From Lutimonas zeaxanthinifaciens (GTDB lineage: Bacteria > Bacteroidota > Bacteroidia > Flavobacteriales > Flavobacteriaceae): a stretch of 64,000 nucleotides of DNA. The position numbers and the translations under genes are program-made. The first letter of the stretch is position 1, and the number at the start of each line of letters is the position of its first letter. The notes beneath the pieces are model-generated. The model worked only from the letters and a program-made list of their open reading frames with translations. It did no database searches and was not told the DNA's origin. This document shows, in pieces, positions 1-8,576 of this stretch. The DNA lies in NCBI RefSeq assembly GCF_030503675.1, contig NZ_CP129964.1:2852001-2916000 (forward strand), in the 5' to 3' direction.

Positions 1-295
1 TATGAAAAGTGAGGTATACACCCTTGCAAAATTTATGGGTATCAATGAGGATATTATAAAGGCGGCTCCTACAGACGGTCTTTGGGGAGATGATCGAACC
101 GATGAAGACCAGATCGGGGCAAGTTATGACGAACTCGAATGGGCGATGCGATTTGTTGAATCAGAATCAAATCCGAATCCCCTTGATGAAAGGCAAAAAC
201 AGGTGCTTGATATTTATAACAGAATGCATCAGGCAAATAAGCATAAAATGGTAGCTATACCGGTTTGTGAAATACCTTTGGATCTAAAAAACTAA
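1..295 (+). CDS. nadE: NH3-dependent NAD+ synthetase, C-terminal fragment
   Basis: The last 97 residues of NAD+ synthetase, which amidates deamido-NAD to NAD in the cytoplasm using ammonia and ATP. The visible part carries the family stretch 'APTDGLWGDDRTDEDQIGASYDELE', seen here as APTDGLWGDD followed by DEDQIG and YDELEWAM, which is the C-terminal synthetase signature. The first methionine in view aligns with an internal position of the family (LMK-EVY), so the gene begins upstream of the window. Its stop codon overlaps the stop of the convergent dnaG gene by 4 bp. NAD kinase (nadK) lies 8 kb away, but nothing suggests that the two are co-regulated. Confidence 0.9.
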   Translation, partial: MKSEVYTLAKFMGINEDIIKAAPTDGLWGDDRTDEDQIGASYDELEWAMRFVESESNPNPLDERQKQVLDIYNRMHQANKHKMVAIPVCEIPLDLKN

Positions 296-2274
296 ATCAC
301 CCTGTTCAGTTTCTCAAAGAGAAGTTGTTTGAGCGCTGTATAATCCCGAATGGATTCGAGCATCTCAGAATTGTCAATTTCTACGGCTTGTTGTTGCTCT
401 TCCTGATTGTTTTTTAAGTTGCTTTTTAAAGCTTGTATTTTTTCAGCAATCAAAAGTCTTCTCAAGTTATAGAGCACATCCATTACTAATTTGGGAAGAT
501 AACTTTCTTTATTCTTGACATAAATATCGTGTTTCTCCCAGTTACTGAGAACATACCTTTCTTCATCCATCAAAATATCGGTGACCGTAGCTGCCACTTC
601 CTGATCTTCATGATTTGTAAAAAGATCCGCGCTTATTTTTTCTTCCTGATTAAGGAGATGAATAATTTCATAATAGATCTTTAAAAAGACGGGATTTGTA
701 AATTCAATCTCATCTTCCTGTAAGTGCATATAGATTTCCTTGCAAACTTCATTTGTGTAGTTCGTCTTAACAATTCTTTTTTTTCCGTCATCATCAGTTT
801 CAGCAGTGAAATCAATAAAATCGACCTCCTGGTTCCCATAGAGTAAAAGAATTTCGATAATCTTCTTTTCCATCTGGAACAACTGATCAATCTTAATGGC
901 CTCTTTGGTTTCCTTCTTTACTCCAGTGAAAGGTGTTTTGGCTATTGCTGGCCCGACAACACTACTCTTATTTTCCCGTTTTAAAATCTGAGATAATTCA
1001 TTAAAGAGAACAGATTCTGAAATATTCATGATCCTGGCACATTCCTGCACATAGATCTCCTTCTGAATATTATTTGGTATCTTAGAAATACTCGCCACAA
1101 TATCTCGGATCAAACCTGCTCTTTTAATCGGATCATTCTTTGTTTCCTCAAGCAGTAGGGAGGTTTTAAACTGAATAAAATCCTGGGAATTTCCCTCTAA
1201 ATAGGATTTTAACTCTTCTTCGGTTTTTGACTTGGCAAAACTGTCAGGATCCTCACCCTCGGGAAAAGTTACAACCTTAACATTCAGACCTTGTTCCAGT
1301 ATGAGATCTATTCCTCGAAGAGAGGCTCTTATTCCGGCCGCATCACCATCAAATAAAACGGTAATGTTATTAGTCAATCTATTGATCAATCGAATCTGAT
1401 CCGGAGTCAAAGCCGTTCCTGAAGAGGCCACCACATTCTCAATACCTGATTGCCACATTGAAATAACATCCGTATAACCTTCTACCAAATAACAATTGTC
1501 CTCTTTGGCTATACGCTGTTTAGCCTGATAAATACCATAAAGAATCTTGCTTTTATGATAAATGAGACTTTCAGGTGAGTTTAGATATTTTGCTGCTCTT
1601 TTATCCGAAGACAGGGTTCTTCCTCCAAATCCAAGAATCCTTCCACTCATACTGTGAATCGGAAACATGACACGCCCCTTAAAACGGTCAAATTTTCTGT
1701 TTTCTTTGACAATGGTCAATCCTGTTCCTTCAAGAAATTCCAATTCGTATTTCTTTTCCAGAGCCGTATCTGTAAACGCCGACCACTCATCTGTACAATA
1801 CCCCAGTTCGAACTTTTTGATGGTCTCCTCGGTAAATCCTCTTTCCTTAAAATAGGTAAGACCGATCGCTTTTCCTTTTTCCGAATTCCAAAGGATTTCG
1901 GTAAAATAATTTTTAGCATATTCCGATACAAGAAATAAGCTTTCTCTTTCATCAAATCGCTTCTTTTCCTGATCGGTTTGAACCGTTTCTTCAATTTCGA
2001 TCTGGTACTTTTTGGCAAGATATCGAATCGCTTCGGGATAAGAATAATGCTCGTGCTCCATTAAAAACGTAATGGCATTACCTCCCTTTCCTGTACTAAA
2101 ATCCTTCCATATCTGCTTAACGGGAGAAACCATAAAAGAAGGGGTTTTCTCATCCGCAAAAGGGCTCAGCCCCTTAAAATTAGATCCCGCTTTTTTTAAA
2201 TTTACAAAGTCTCCTATGACCTCCTCTACTCTGGCGGTTTCAAAAACTTTATCAATTGTTTCTCTTGCAATCAT
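292..2274 (-). CDS. dnaG: DNA primase DnaG with degenerate zinc-binding domain
   Basis: Replicative primase (660 aa), which makes the RNA primers for DNA synthesis. The N-terminal domain keeps the primase frame (PF-EKTPSF near residues 38-47), but the four zinc ligands of the classical CHC2 finger are replaced by Ser37, Ala40, Asp58 and Thr61. The catalytic TOPRIM core is intact: FKGRVMFPI and GRILGFGGR around residues 195-220, VEGYTDVISM around 265, and FDGDAAG around 310. The C-terminal 200 residues are the divergent helicase-binding region. The start is ATG at 2274; a TAtcTTTA box lies just upstream. Loss of the zinc ligands appears to be a lineage trait of flavobacterial primases, as far as I recall, and not a sequencing error, because the frame and length are normal. 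Confidence 0.95.
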   Translation of the reverse strand: MIARETIDKVFETARVEEVIGDFVNLKKAGSNFKGLSPFADEKTPSFMVSPVKQIWKDFSTGKGGNAITFLMEHEHYSYPEAIRYLAKKYQIEIEETVQTDQEKKRFDERESLFLVSEYAKNYFTEILWNSEKGKAIGLTYFKERGFTEETIKKFELGYCTDEWSAFTDTALEKKYELEFLEGTGLTIVKENRKFDRFKGRVMFPIHSMSGRILGFGGRTLSSDKRAAKYLNSPESLIYHKSKILYGIYQAKQRIAKEDNCYLVEGYTDVISMWQSGIENVVASSGTALTPDQIRLINRLTNNITVLFDGDAAGIRASLRGIDLILEQGLNVKVVTFPEGEDPDSFAKSKTEEELKSYLEGNSQDFIQFKTSLLLEETKNDPIKRAGLIRDIVASISKIPNNIQKEIYVQECARIMNISESVLFNELSQILKRENKSSVVGPAIAKTPFTGVKKETKEAIKIDQLFQMEKKIIEILLLYGNQEVDFIDFTAETDDDGKKRIVKTNYTNEVCKEIYMHLQEDEIEFTNPVFLKIYYEIIHLLNQEEKISADLFTNHEDQEVAATVTDILMDEERYVLSNWEKHDIYVKNKESYLPKLVMDVLYNLRRLLIAEKIQALKSNLKNNQEEQQQAVEIDNSEMLESIRDYTALKQLLFEKLNRVI

Positions 2275-2302
2275 ATGAAACGGAAAATTCTACGGTATAA
2301 AG

Positions 2303-2334
2303 ATAAAAAAACTGCCAGATCATGACAGTTTTAT
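2303..2334 (-). terminator. Rho-independent terminator downstream of clpX
   Basis: On the minus strand an imperfect stem (AAACTGtCA / TGgCAGTTT) around loop TGATC is followed directly by a run of seven T. It lies 30 bp after the clpX stop and before dnaG, so it should end the clpX transcript. Confidence 0.7.
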
Positions 2335-2363
2335 ATATTCAATAATTTAAAAGAAATAAATAA

Positions 2364-3602
2364 TTAAGAAACGGCCTTAAGCTTTTTAATGGTAGACTTG
2401 GTCAGTTTCCCCTCTGCATATTTCTTAGTTACTTGTAATGTCGTTTGATCAGCACCTGGCATATCAAACATGGCATCTGTTAGAATCTCTTCACATAAAG
2501 ATCTCAAGCCTCTTGCCCCTAGTTTATACTCAACAGCTTTATCCACGATAAAATCCAGGGCAGCTTCATTGATTTCAAACTTTATTCCGTCCATTTCAAA
2601 CAATTTTGTGTATTGTTTGATCAATGCATTTTTCGGTTCTGTCAAAATTGACCTAAGAGTTTCCTTATCCAGGGGCCTCATAAAAGTCAGTGCAGGTAAT
2701 CTTCCTATAATTTCGGGAATAAGGCCAAAATTCTTCAAATCAGAAGGAATGATATACTGTAATAAATTCTCTTCATCAATCTTATCCTCAGAAATGGAAG
2801 CAGAGTAACCAACGGCCTGCATATTCAACCTTTTGCTTATTACCTTATCGATACCACTAAAAGCCCCACCTGCTATAAACAAAATATTCTTTGTATCAAC
2901 TTCCACAAATTTTTGATCCGGGTGCTTTCTCCCTCCTTTTGGAGGTACATTGACAACGGTTCCTTCTAAAAGCTTCAAAAGTGCCTGTTGAACTCCTTCC
3001 CCTGAAACATCTCTTGTAATAGATGGGTTATCGCTTTTTCTGGCAATTTTATCTATTTCATCGATAAATACAATTCCACGCTCTGCCTTATCAACCTTAT
3101 AATCCGCTGCCTGTAACAGCCTGGTTAGAATGGTTTCAACGTCCTCACCAACGTAACCTGCTTCAGTAAGTACTGTTGCATCCACTATGGCAAAAGGCAC
3201 GTCAAGCATTTTCGCGATTGTTCTTGCGATAAGCGTTTTACCGGTTCCTGTTTCACCCACCAAAACGATATTACTTTTTTCGATTTCTATATCATCCTCC
3301 TTTGAAGAAGGCTGTTGAAGCAATCTCTTGTAATGATTATAGACCGCAACAGACATAACTTTTTTTGCCTGATTCTGTCCGATGATGTACTGATCCAAAA
3401 ATGTTTTGATCTCCCTGGGTTTCTTTACCAGAAAATCAGAGGATGAGGTCTTTTTTTCATTAATCGATTCCTCTAAGACAATGCCATGAGCCTGTTCGAT
3501 ACATTTATCACATATATGCGAATCGACCCCGGCAATCAACAAATTGGTCTCCTCCTTCTTCCTTTTACAAAACGAACATTCCAGTTCTTCTTTCTTCGCC
3601 AT
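2364..3602 (-). CDS. clpX: ATP-dependent Clp protease ATP-binding subunit ClpX
   Basis: AAA+ unfoldase (412 aa) that feeds substrates to ClpP. The N-terminal zinc domain has Cys9, Cys12, Cys31 and Cys34. Walker A (GETGTGKT), Walker B (FIDEIDK) and the sensor region [19 protein letters not shown] are all canonical. The ClpP-docking loop, IGF in Proteobacteria, reads V-G-Y here (AVGYSAS). The gene follows clpP with a 37-bp gap and is probably co-transcribed with it; a terminator follows. ATG at 3602 is used. Confidence 0.97.
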   Translation of the reverse strand: MAKKEELECSFCKRKKEETNLLIAGVDSHICDKCIEQAHGIVLEESINEKKTSSSDFLVKKPREIKTFLDQYIIGQNQAKKVMSVAVYNHYKRLLQQPSSKEDDIEIEKSNIVLVGETGTGKTLIARTIAKMLDVPFAIVDATVLTEAGYVGEDVETILTRLLQAADYKVDKAERGIVFIDEIDKIARKSDNPSITRDVSGEGVQQALLKLLEGTVVNVPPKGGRKHPDQKFVEVDTKNILFIAGGAFSGIDKVISKRLNMQAVGYSASISEDKIDEENLLQYIIPSDLKNFGLIPEIIGRLPALTFMRPLDKETLRSILTEPKNALIKQYTKLFEMDGIKFEINEAALDFIVDKAVEYKLGARGLRSLCEEILTDAMFDMPGADQTTLQVTKKYAEGKLTKSTIKKLKAVS

Positions 3603-3639
3603 TTTCCAAATATTTAAACGGGATCACACCGTGATAAGA

Positions 3640-4320
3640 TTATTTATTTCTTGTTAATACTTCATCAATCATGCCATAAGCTTTCGCCTCTTCAGCTTTC
3701 ATCCAGTAATCACGGTCCGAATCATCGTGAACCTTTTTTACTTTCTGGCCAGAATGTTTTGCAATGATCGCATAAAGTTCATCTTTCAACTTCAAAATTT
3801 CTCTTGCAGTAATTTCTATGTCAGACGCCTGTCCTTGAGCACCACCAAGTGGTTGATGTATCATAACTCTTGAATGTGGCAGGGCAGAACGCTTTCCTTT
3901 TTCTCCGGCGCACATGAGTACTGCACCCATAGATGCAGCCATACCTGTACAAATGGTTGCTACATCCGGTTTTATAAACTGCATGGTATCATAAATTCCA
4001 AGACCTGCATAGACACCTCCTCCCGGTGAATTGATATATATTGAAATATCCTTTGTTGAGTCAACACTTTCTAAAAACAATAACTGGGCCTGAATAATAT
4101 TGGCAACCTGATCATTGATACCCGTTCCCAGGAATATGATCCTATCCATCATCAACCTGGAGAAAACATCCATCTGAGCAACATTAAGTTGTCTTTCTTC
4201 GATGATATAAGGGGTTACACTACTAATGATCTGATCAACATATAAACTATTGATTCCCTGATCCTTTACAGCGAATTTTTTGAATTCATTTCCTATATTC
4301 ATAAATTTTTTTTTATTCAT
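3640..4320 (-). CDS. clpP: ATP-dependent Clp protease proteolytic subunit ClpP
   Basis: Serine protease subunit (226 aa) that forms the ClpP barrel. The catalytic Ser lies in [10 protein letters not shown], the His in [10 protein letters not shown], and the Asp in the [11 protein letters not shown] region. [16 protein letters not shown] marks the substrate-binding strand. A propeptide-like N-terminus of about 30 residues precedes the conserved core. ATG at 4320 was chosen; a second Met at residue 7 is also possible. It sits between tig and clpX in the usual tig-clpP-clpX order, but a strong terminator separates it from tig, so it has its own promoter. Confidence 0.97.
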   Translation of the reverse strand: MNKKKFMNIGNEFKKFAVKDQGINSLYVDQIISSVTPYIIEERQLNVAQMDVFSRLMMDRIIFLGTGINDQVANIIQAQLLFLESVDSTKDISIYINSPGGGVYAGLGIYDTMQFIKPDVATICTGMAASMGAVLMCAGEKGKRSALPHSRVMIHQPLGGAQGQASDIEITAREILKLKDELYAIIAKHSGQKVKKVHDDSDRDYWMKAEEAKAYGMIDEVLTRNK

Positions 4321-4328
4321 TTAGACTG

Positions 4329-4336
4329 TAAATATA
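4329..4336 (-). promoter_or_regulatory. Putative -7 box of the clpP-clpX promoter
   Basis: Minus-strand TAtaTTTA, one base from the Bacteroidota -7 consensus TAnnTTTG, 8 bp upstream of the clpP start. It is placed very close to the start codon, so the leader would be short. No clear -33 TTTG is seen. Confidence 0.35.
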
Positions 4337-4354
4337 CTAATTAATTAGCATGTT

Positions 4355-4372
4355 CGCATCACACTTGATGCG
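4355..4372. promoter_or_regulatory. Perfect palindrome upstream of clpP
   Basis: CGCATCA and TGATGCG are a perfect 7-bp inverted repeat around CACT, located 35-52 bp upstream of the clpP start and about 40 bp from the tig terminator. It has no T-run, so it is more likely an operator or an RNA leader hairpin than a terminator. The regulator is unknown. Confidence 0.35.
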
Positions 4373-4411
4373 GTTGATCCCTGTTCGAAATTTCAAGAAA
4401 CATAGAGGTAC

Positions 4412-4449
4412 AAAAAAACTCCATAATCGAAAATTCATTATGGAGTTTA
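4412..4449 (-). terminator. Rho-independent terminator of tig
   Basis: A perfect 12-bp stem, AAACTCCATAAT and its complement, with an 8-nt loop. On the minus strand it is followed by TTTTTTTG. It begins 17 bp after the tig stop codon. The symmetry is strong enough to expect efficient termination. Confidence 0.88.
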
Positions 4450-4465
4450 TTGATGTCTAAAAATA

Positions 4466-5788
4466 CTATTTGTAAACTTCCTTGATGAAATCTTCGTAAG
4501 TAACTTCCTTAGACTTTAATTTAATATTTTCTTTGAAAAAGGTCAGAAGCTTTTCATTTTTCAACTGGTCCGAAAGCCTTTTTACCTCTTCCTGATTAGA
4601 CAATACACGATTTACAATATCTTCCAATTGCTTATCCTCAATGTTACTGTCTCCAAACTGAGCCATCTGTGCCTTAACAAATCCTTTTGTGTACTCTTTT
4701 AGGTCGTCATAGGTTACCTGAAGATTGTTGTCAGCCATCAATTTACCCTCTATCAACTGGTATCTCAACCCTTTTTCTGAGCGCTCATACTCTTCGCCCG
4801 CCTGTTCCGGTGTCATTGGCTTTTCACCTGACACGGCTAACCATTTTTTAAGGAACTCAGCTGGTAAATCAAACTTTGTGTTTTCGATCAGGCTTTCTGT
4901 AACAGCATTCAATAATTGTTGATCGGCCTGAGAAGAAAACTGTTTTTCAGCATCTTCCTTTAATCTGTTTTTAAACTCCTCTTCACTTTTAATTAAACCT
5001 GCACCAAATAATTTATCAAATAAATCCTGATTCAACTCGGCTAATTCCGTTCGTGAAATTTCTTCTATATTTAAGGTCAACGGAGCTTCAAATCCATGGG
5101 CGTCATCATGAGAAAGCCCCAATACATTCATTAGCATATGATCATCCGTAAAAAGGTTTTTTGATTTAAGTTCCAGGGTGTCCCCCACTTTTGAACCTAA
5201 AAACTTCTTTAAATTGATCTTTCCTTTTACCTTTTCCAATTTAAAGGTTGATTTCTTTTCAATTCCTTTCTCCTCATTGGTAAAGGTCCCTGTGACATTT
5301 GAGTTTTCTTCTACCTCCTGCTGAGTGATCAGTTTCCCGTATTGTTCCCTGATATTCTCAATCTGATTGTTAACCATTTTCTCGTCAGCAACAATCTTGT
5401 AGGCTGTGATTGCTTTTTTAGGTTTCAAGTTTACCTCAAATTCAGGAGCAAGTCCTAATTCAAACTCAAAACTAAACTGATCCTCATCCCATGAAAAATC
5501 TTCCTTCATTTTAGGAAGAGGATTCCCCAGAACATCGAGCTTTTCTTCTACTAAAAATTTATTAAGAGATTCCTGAAGAAGCTTGTTCACTTCGTCAATC
5601 ATTACTGATTTCCCGTATTGTTTCTTTACAAGACTCATTGGAACGTGTCCCTTTCTGAACCCTGGTATGTTGGCCTTCTTTCTGTAATCATTTAGCTGGT
5701 TATCAACTTTTTCCTGATAATCATTTGCCGTAATATCAATCTTCACAACCGAATTCAGCGCATCAATGTCTTCTTTGGTAATCTTCAT
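4466..5788 (-). CDS. tig: Trigger factor (ribosome-associated chaperone)
   Basis: Ribosome-bound chaperone (440 aa). The ribosome-docking loop GFRKGHVP is at residues 43-50 of the N-terminal domain. The middle domain is a poorly conserved FKBP-like region with few recognisable prolyl isomerase residues, and the C-terminal half is the helical chaperone domain. The open frame extends 14 codons upstream (to 5830), but MKITKEDIDAL at 5788 is the family start. A good -7 box (5828-5835) overlaps the longer version, so the shorter start is preferred. It is the first gene of the tig / clpP-clpX block. Confidence 0.93.
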   Translation of the reverse strand: MKITKEDIDALNSVVKIDITANDYQEKVDNQLNDYRKKANIPGFRKGHVPMSLVKKQYGKSVMIDEVNKLLQESLNKFLVEEKLDVLGNPLPKMKEDFSWDEDQFSFEFELGLAPEFEVNLKPKKAITAYKIVADEKMVNNQIENIREQYGKLITQQEVEENSNVTGTFTNEEKGIEKKSTFKLEKVKGKINLKKFLGSKVGDTLELKSKNLFTDDHMLMNVLGLSHDDAHGFEAPLTLNIEEISRTELAELNQDLFDKLFGAGLIKSEEEFKNRLKEDAEKQFSSQADQQLLNAVTESLIENTKFDLPAEFLKKWLAVSGEKPMTPEQAGEEYERSEKGLRYQLIEGKLMADNNLQVTYDDLKEYTKGFVKAQMAQFGDSNIEDKQLEDIVNRVLSNQEEVKRLSDQLKNEKLLTFFKENIKLKSKEVTYEDFIKEVYK

Positions 5789-5827
5789 TCTAAATAAATT
5801 TATCTCTTTTTTAAAAAATTGAGGGTG

Positions 5828-5835
5828 CAAAAATA
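5828..5835 (-). promoter_or_regulatory. -7 box of the tig promoter
   Basis: Minus-strand TATTTTTG matches TAnnTTTG exactly. It lies 40 bp upstream of the chosen ATG at 5788 and argues against the longer reading of tig. Confidence 0.6.
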
Positions 5836-5910
5836 ATCATTTTACCTCAATTAAACGCAATTAATCTTGCATTTACCGGTATAAATTCACCTAATCTTAT
5901 GTTAAAATTT

Positions 5911-5930
5911 GAGATCAATGACTTGATCTT
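5911..5930 (-). terminator. Possible terminator after the holin-like gene
   Basis: AGATCAA-TGAC-TTGATCT is a perfect 7-bp stem with a 4-nt loop, 9 bp beyond the stop of the minus-strand gene at 5939. On the minus strand it is followed by CAAATTTT, a weak T-tract, so termination is plausible but not certain. Confidence 0.4.
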
Positions 5931-5938
5931 GAGTCATA

Positions 5939-6280
5939 TCAATCTGTTTCAATCAGCTTGTGAAGGATAGATTCAACAAAGGAAAGCAAAATACTGAATA
6001 AGAGTGCAGTCCAAAAACCAGACACACTGAACCCATCGATCCAGGAGTTTGCCAAAAGGATCATCGCTGCATTGATGACAAACAGAAACAAACCAAGTGT
6101 CAAAATGGTTGCCGGCAAGGTGAGTATCACCAAAATGGGTTTCAAAATCGAAAATAAAAGTCCGACAATAAATGCTACCCAAATAGCTGTGCCATAGTCA
6201 TCAACCTCTACTCCAGGCAAAAAATAGGCAATCAGTAATACGGCAACGGCCGTCAATAAAACTTTGAAAATGTAGTTCAT
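5939..6280 (-). CDS. Phage-holin-family (superfamily IV) small membrane protein
   Basis: A 113-residue protein made almost entirely of four hydrophobic segments (about residues 3-22, 30-48, 52-77 and 83-105). It matches the pattern of the PF04020 '4 TMS holin' family: GTAIWVAFIVGLLFSILKPILVIL, then LPATILTLGLFLFVINA. These are common, uncharacterised chromosomal inner-membrane proteins and there is no phage context here, so the holin name should not be read as lysis. It lies between tig and the hydrolase/pdxJ pair, all on the minus strand, 31 bp from the hydrolase stop. Confidence 0.8.
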   Translation of the reverse strand: MNYIFKVLLTAVAVLLIAYFLPGVEVDDYGTAIWVAFIVGLLFSILKPILVILTLPATILTLGLFLFVINAAMILLANSWIDGFSVSGFWTALLFSILLSFVESILHKLIETD

Positions 6281-6311
6281 AAAAACAGGGAGTTATTCAG
6301 TTCGAGGCAAA

Positions 6312-7082
6312 TTAGTCATTTTCAAGGAATCCCGCAACATAATCATAAAAATCAGAAGGGTTTTCTGCATGCAACCAATGACTTGCACGTTGAACAACCT
6401 GTATTCTTGAATTTGGGAAATGCGCCATAATGAGATCCTCATCGGCACTGCTTATGTATCCTGATAAAGCCCCTTTTAAAAACAGAACCTCACCCTCAAA
6501 AATAGTTCTGGGCGGAAGAGCAACCCCAACTTCCTCATATTGATCCTCCAAAACAGGATAGTTGAAACGGAAGGCCAGTTCATCACGCGTTTTTCGATAA
6601 ACGCTTTTTAAAAGAAACTGCCTGATACCCATTTCCGGTATATACTTTTTTAAAGTATCTTCAATTTCACCACGTGAAGTCATGGTACTAAAATCCACCT
6701 CTCCCAAAGCATCCAGAATACTTTGATGATGCGGGGGATAATATTTAGGCCCTATATCAGCCACGATCAGTTTCTTTACTTTTTCAGGGTTTTCAACCGA
6801 AAACAACATTCCTGTTTTCCCACCCATGGAATGACCTAGTATGTATGCGCTCTCCAAATCGTGATGATTCATGTAATTCAACAAATCCTCTGACATCAAT
6901 TCATAAGAAAAATGGTCAGAGTGAAAACTTCTTCCATGATTCCTCTGATCTACTAAATGCACCTGATAGTTTGCAGCGAATTTATTAGCAAGCGTTTTCC
7001 AGTTATCACCCATACCCAAAAAACCATGTAAAATAATCAAGGGTTCTCCAGTTCCTAAAATAAGCGAGTGCAACACAGTCAT
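6312..7082 (-). CDS. Alpha/beta-fold hydrolase (YbfF-like esterase)
   Basis: A 256-residue alpha/beta hydrolase. The oxyanion-hole motif HGFLG lies at residues 19-23, the nucleophile elbow GHSMGG puts Ser at 85, and the C-terminal His is in the ASHWLHAENP segment. DQRNHGRS is typical of the YbfF / ABHD11-like esterase group, but the substrate is unknown. The ATG at 7082 shares one base with the pdxJ stop (TGATG), indicating translational coupling. A TTG one codon further upstream gives a longer frame but is less likely. There is no signal peptide, so it is probably cytoplasmic. Confidence 0.88.
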   Translation of the reverse strand: MTVLHSLILGTGEPLIILHGFLGMGDNWKTLANKFAANYQVHLVDQRNHGRSFHSDHFSYELMSEDLLNYMNHHDLESAYILGHSMGGKTGMLFSVENPEKVKKLIVADIGPKYYPPHHQSILDALGEVDFSTMTSRGEIEDTLKKYIPEMGIRQFLLKSVYRKTRDELAFRFNYPVLEDQYEEVGVALPPRTIFEGEVLFLKGALSGYISSADEDLIMAHFPNSRIQVVQRASHWLHAENPSDFYDYVAGFLEND

Positions 7083-7795
7083 CAACTTAATTTTTGAAGA
7101 TACATACTCACCACATTCTGTAGCCCAAAATAGAGTGCTTCGGCAATCAAAGCATGTCCTATTGACACTTCTAAAACTCCGGGTACCTGCTTGACGAAAA
7201 AATTGAGATTATCAAGACTCAGGTCATGACCGGCATTGATTCCTAAACCAAAGTCAGTTGCCTTTCTTGCGCTCTCCGAATAGGGTAAAACGCCTTGCTT
7301 GTCCCCTCGGGCAAACGAAACAGCATAGGCTTCCGTATACAATTCTATTCTGTCCGTTTGTGTTGCCGCAGCTGACTCCATCATTGAAGGAACCGGGTCC
7401 ATAAAAATAGAGGTCCTGATATCATTTCTTTTGAACTCACTAACAACTTCCTGAAGAAAACTCTTATGTTTTATTGTATCCCAGCCTGCATTTGAAGTTA
7501 TTGCATCAATCGCGTCAGGAACAAGTGTTACCTGATCGGGTTTTACTTTTAAAACCAGATCCACAAATTCCGGAATCGGATTTCCCTCAATATTGAACTC
7601 TGTTGTTACTACATCTTTTAAATCCAAAGCGTCCTGATATCTTATATGTCTTTCATCCGGACGAGGATGAATCGTAATGCCCTGCGCTCCAAAATCCTGA
7701 ATGTCTCGGGCCACCTTTAAAAGATCCGGTACGTTCCCTCCTCTTGCATTCCTTAAAGTCGCAATTTTATTTATATTGACGCTTAATTTTGTCAT
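7082..7795 (-). CDS. pdxJ: Pyridoxine 5'-phosphate synthase
   Basis: PdxJ (237 aa) condenses 1-deoxy-xylulose 5-phosphate with 3-amino-2-oxopropyl phosphate to give pyridoxine 5'-phosphate, the last ring-forming step of DXP-dependent vitamin B6 synthesis. Conserved features are VNINKIATLRNARGG at the N-terminus, the active-site loop HPRPDERH (His43 and His50), the ITSNAGWD region and NAGHDL near residue 190. It is translationally coupled to the hydrolase downstream and divergent from the CBS-domain gene. Confidence 0.95.
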   Translation of the reverse strand: MTKLSVNINKIATLRNARGGNVPDLLKVARDIQDFGAQGITIHPRPDERHIRYQDALDLKDVVTTEFNIEGNPIPEFVDLVLKVKPDQVTLVPDAIDAITSNAGWDTIKHKSFLQEVVSEFKRNDIRTSIFMDPVPSMMESAAATQTDRIELYTEAYAVSFARGDKQGVLPYSESARKATDFGLGINAGHDLSLDNLNFFVKQVPGVLEVSIGHALIAEALYFGLQNVVSMYLQKLS

Positions 7796-7832
7796 TGCTT
7801 ATTTATTTATAATTTTAATAAAAAAGATATCC

Positions 7833-7840
7833 TATCTTTA
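7833..7840 (+). promoter_or_regulatory. Possible -7 box for the CBS-protein/nadK transcript
   Basis: TATCTTTA is one base from TAnnTTTG, in the pdxJ/CBS divergent region, 63 bp upstream of the CBS-protein ATG. No convincing -33 box is present. Confidence 0.35.
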
Positions 7841-7903
7841 CACTCAAGTTCGTTTGAATCGGTTGACAAAATTACGATTTTATCTTAAGTAACCTTGTAT
7901 TTA

Positions 7904-8563
7904 ATGCAAACCATCAACTACATATTAAAAGATATTGAACCTTTTGAACTCAGTGTTGAAGTTCTTGAGATGAAGGAGACTTTTGAGATGTTTCCTTTTT
8001 CTCATTTGCCTGTGGTAGATGAAAAATTATTTTATGGTGCCATCGCCCATGAAGAGGTAGAGATGATGCGTCCGGACGAACAAAAACTCAATGAATTCAA
8101 GCATCAGATTCAACCCTTTTATGTAACTGAAAACATGAACTGGTTTGAGGTTTTGCAAAACTTTGCCACGCACAACACAAATCTTATGCCCATACTAAAT
8201 TCTGAAAAAGAATATATTGGATACTATGAACTGGATGATTTTCTGAACCTCTTTAAATGTACCCCATTTTTACATGAGGAAGGAGTCATTTTGGTTGTTT
8301 CAAAAAATATAAAGGACTATTCTTTTAGTGAAATTTCTCAAATTGTAGAATCAAATAACGCCACCTTATTCGGGGCCTTTGTTTCTATGATAGACAATGA
8401 TGTAGCCCAGATAACTTTAAAACTAAGCCTGCATGACATCAACAATACCCTGCATTCTTTCAGACGTTATAATTATGAGATCCTGAATGAATTTGAAAAA
8501 GACAAATACCTGGAGGAACTCAACGACCGCTCCAATTATCTGCAGAAATACCTGAATATTTAG
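7904..8563 (+). CDS. CBS-domain protein
   Basis: A 219-residue cytoplasmic protein. Residues 1-130 fit a CBS pair (FSHLPVVDEKLFYGAI and NLMPILNSEKEYIGYYEL are the two typical beta-alpha-beta 'P-V/I-D-x-x-x-x-G' units), and the C-terminal 80 residues resemble an ACT-like regulatory fold. CBS pairs usually bind adenosyl ligands. It is followed by nadK after only 13 bp, so it may be co-expressed with, and perhaps sense nucleotides for, NAD(P) metabolism; that link is inference. ATG at 7904 was chosen over a TTG three codons upstream. Confidence 0.8.
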   Translation: MQTINYILKDIEPFELSVEVLEMKETFEMFPFSHLPVVDEKLFYGAIAHEEVEMMRPDEQKLNEFKHQIQPFYVTENMNWFEVLQNFATHNTNLMPILNSEKEYIGYYELDDFLNLFKCTPFLHEEGVILVVSKNIKDYSFSEISQIVESNNATLFGAFVSMIDNDVAQITLKLSLHDINNTLHSFRRYNYEILNEFEKDKYLEELNDRSNYLQKYLNI

Positions 8564-8576
8564 AACTTTAAGATCC

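Noticed and set aside
681-890. Open frames lying inside or opposite dnaG and other known genes.
   Set aside because: They have no family features and lie wholly within strongly conserved genes in other frames; they are chance frames.
5939-6280. Holin-family label as evidence of a prophage.
   Set aside because: No lysozyme, capsid, integrase or other phage genes lie nearby; the family is chromosomal and common.
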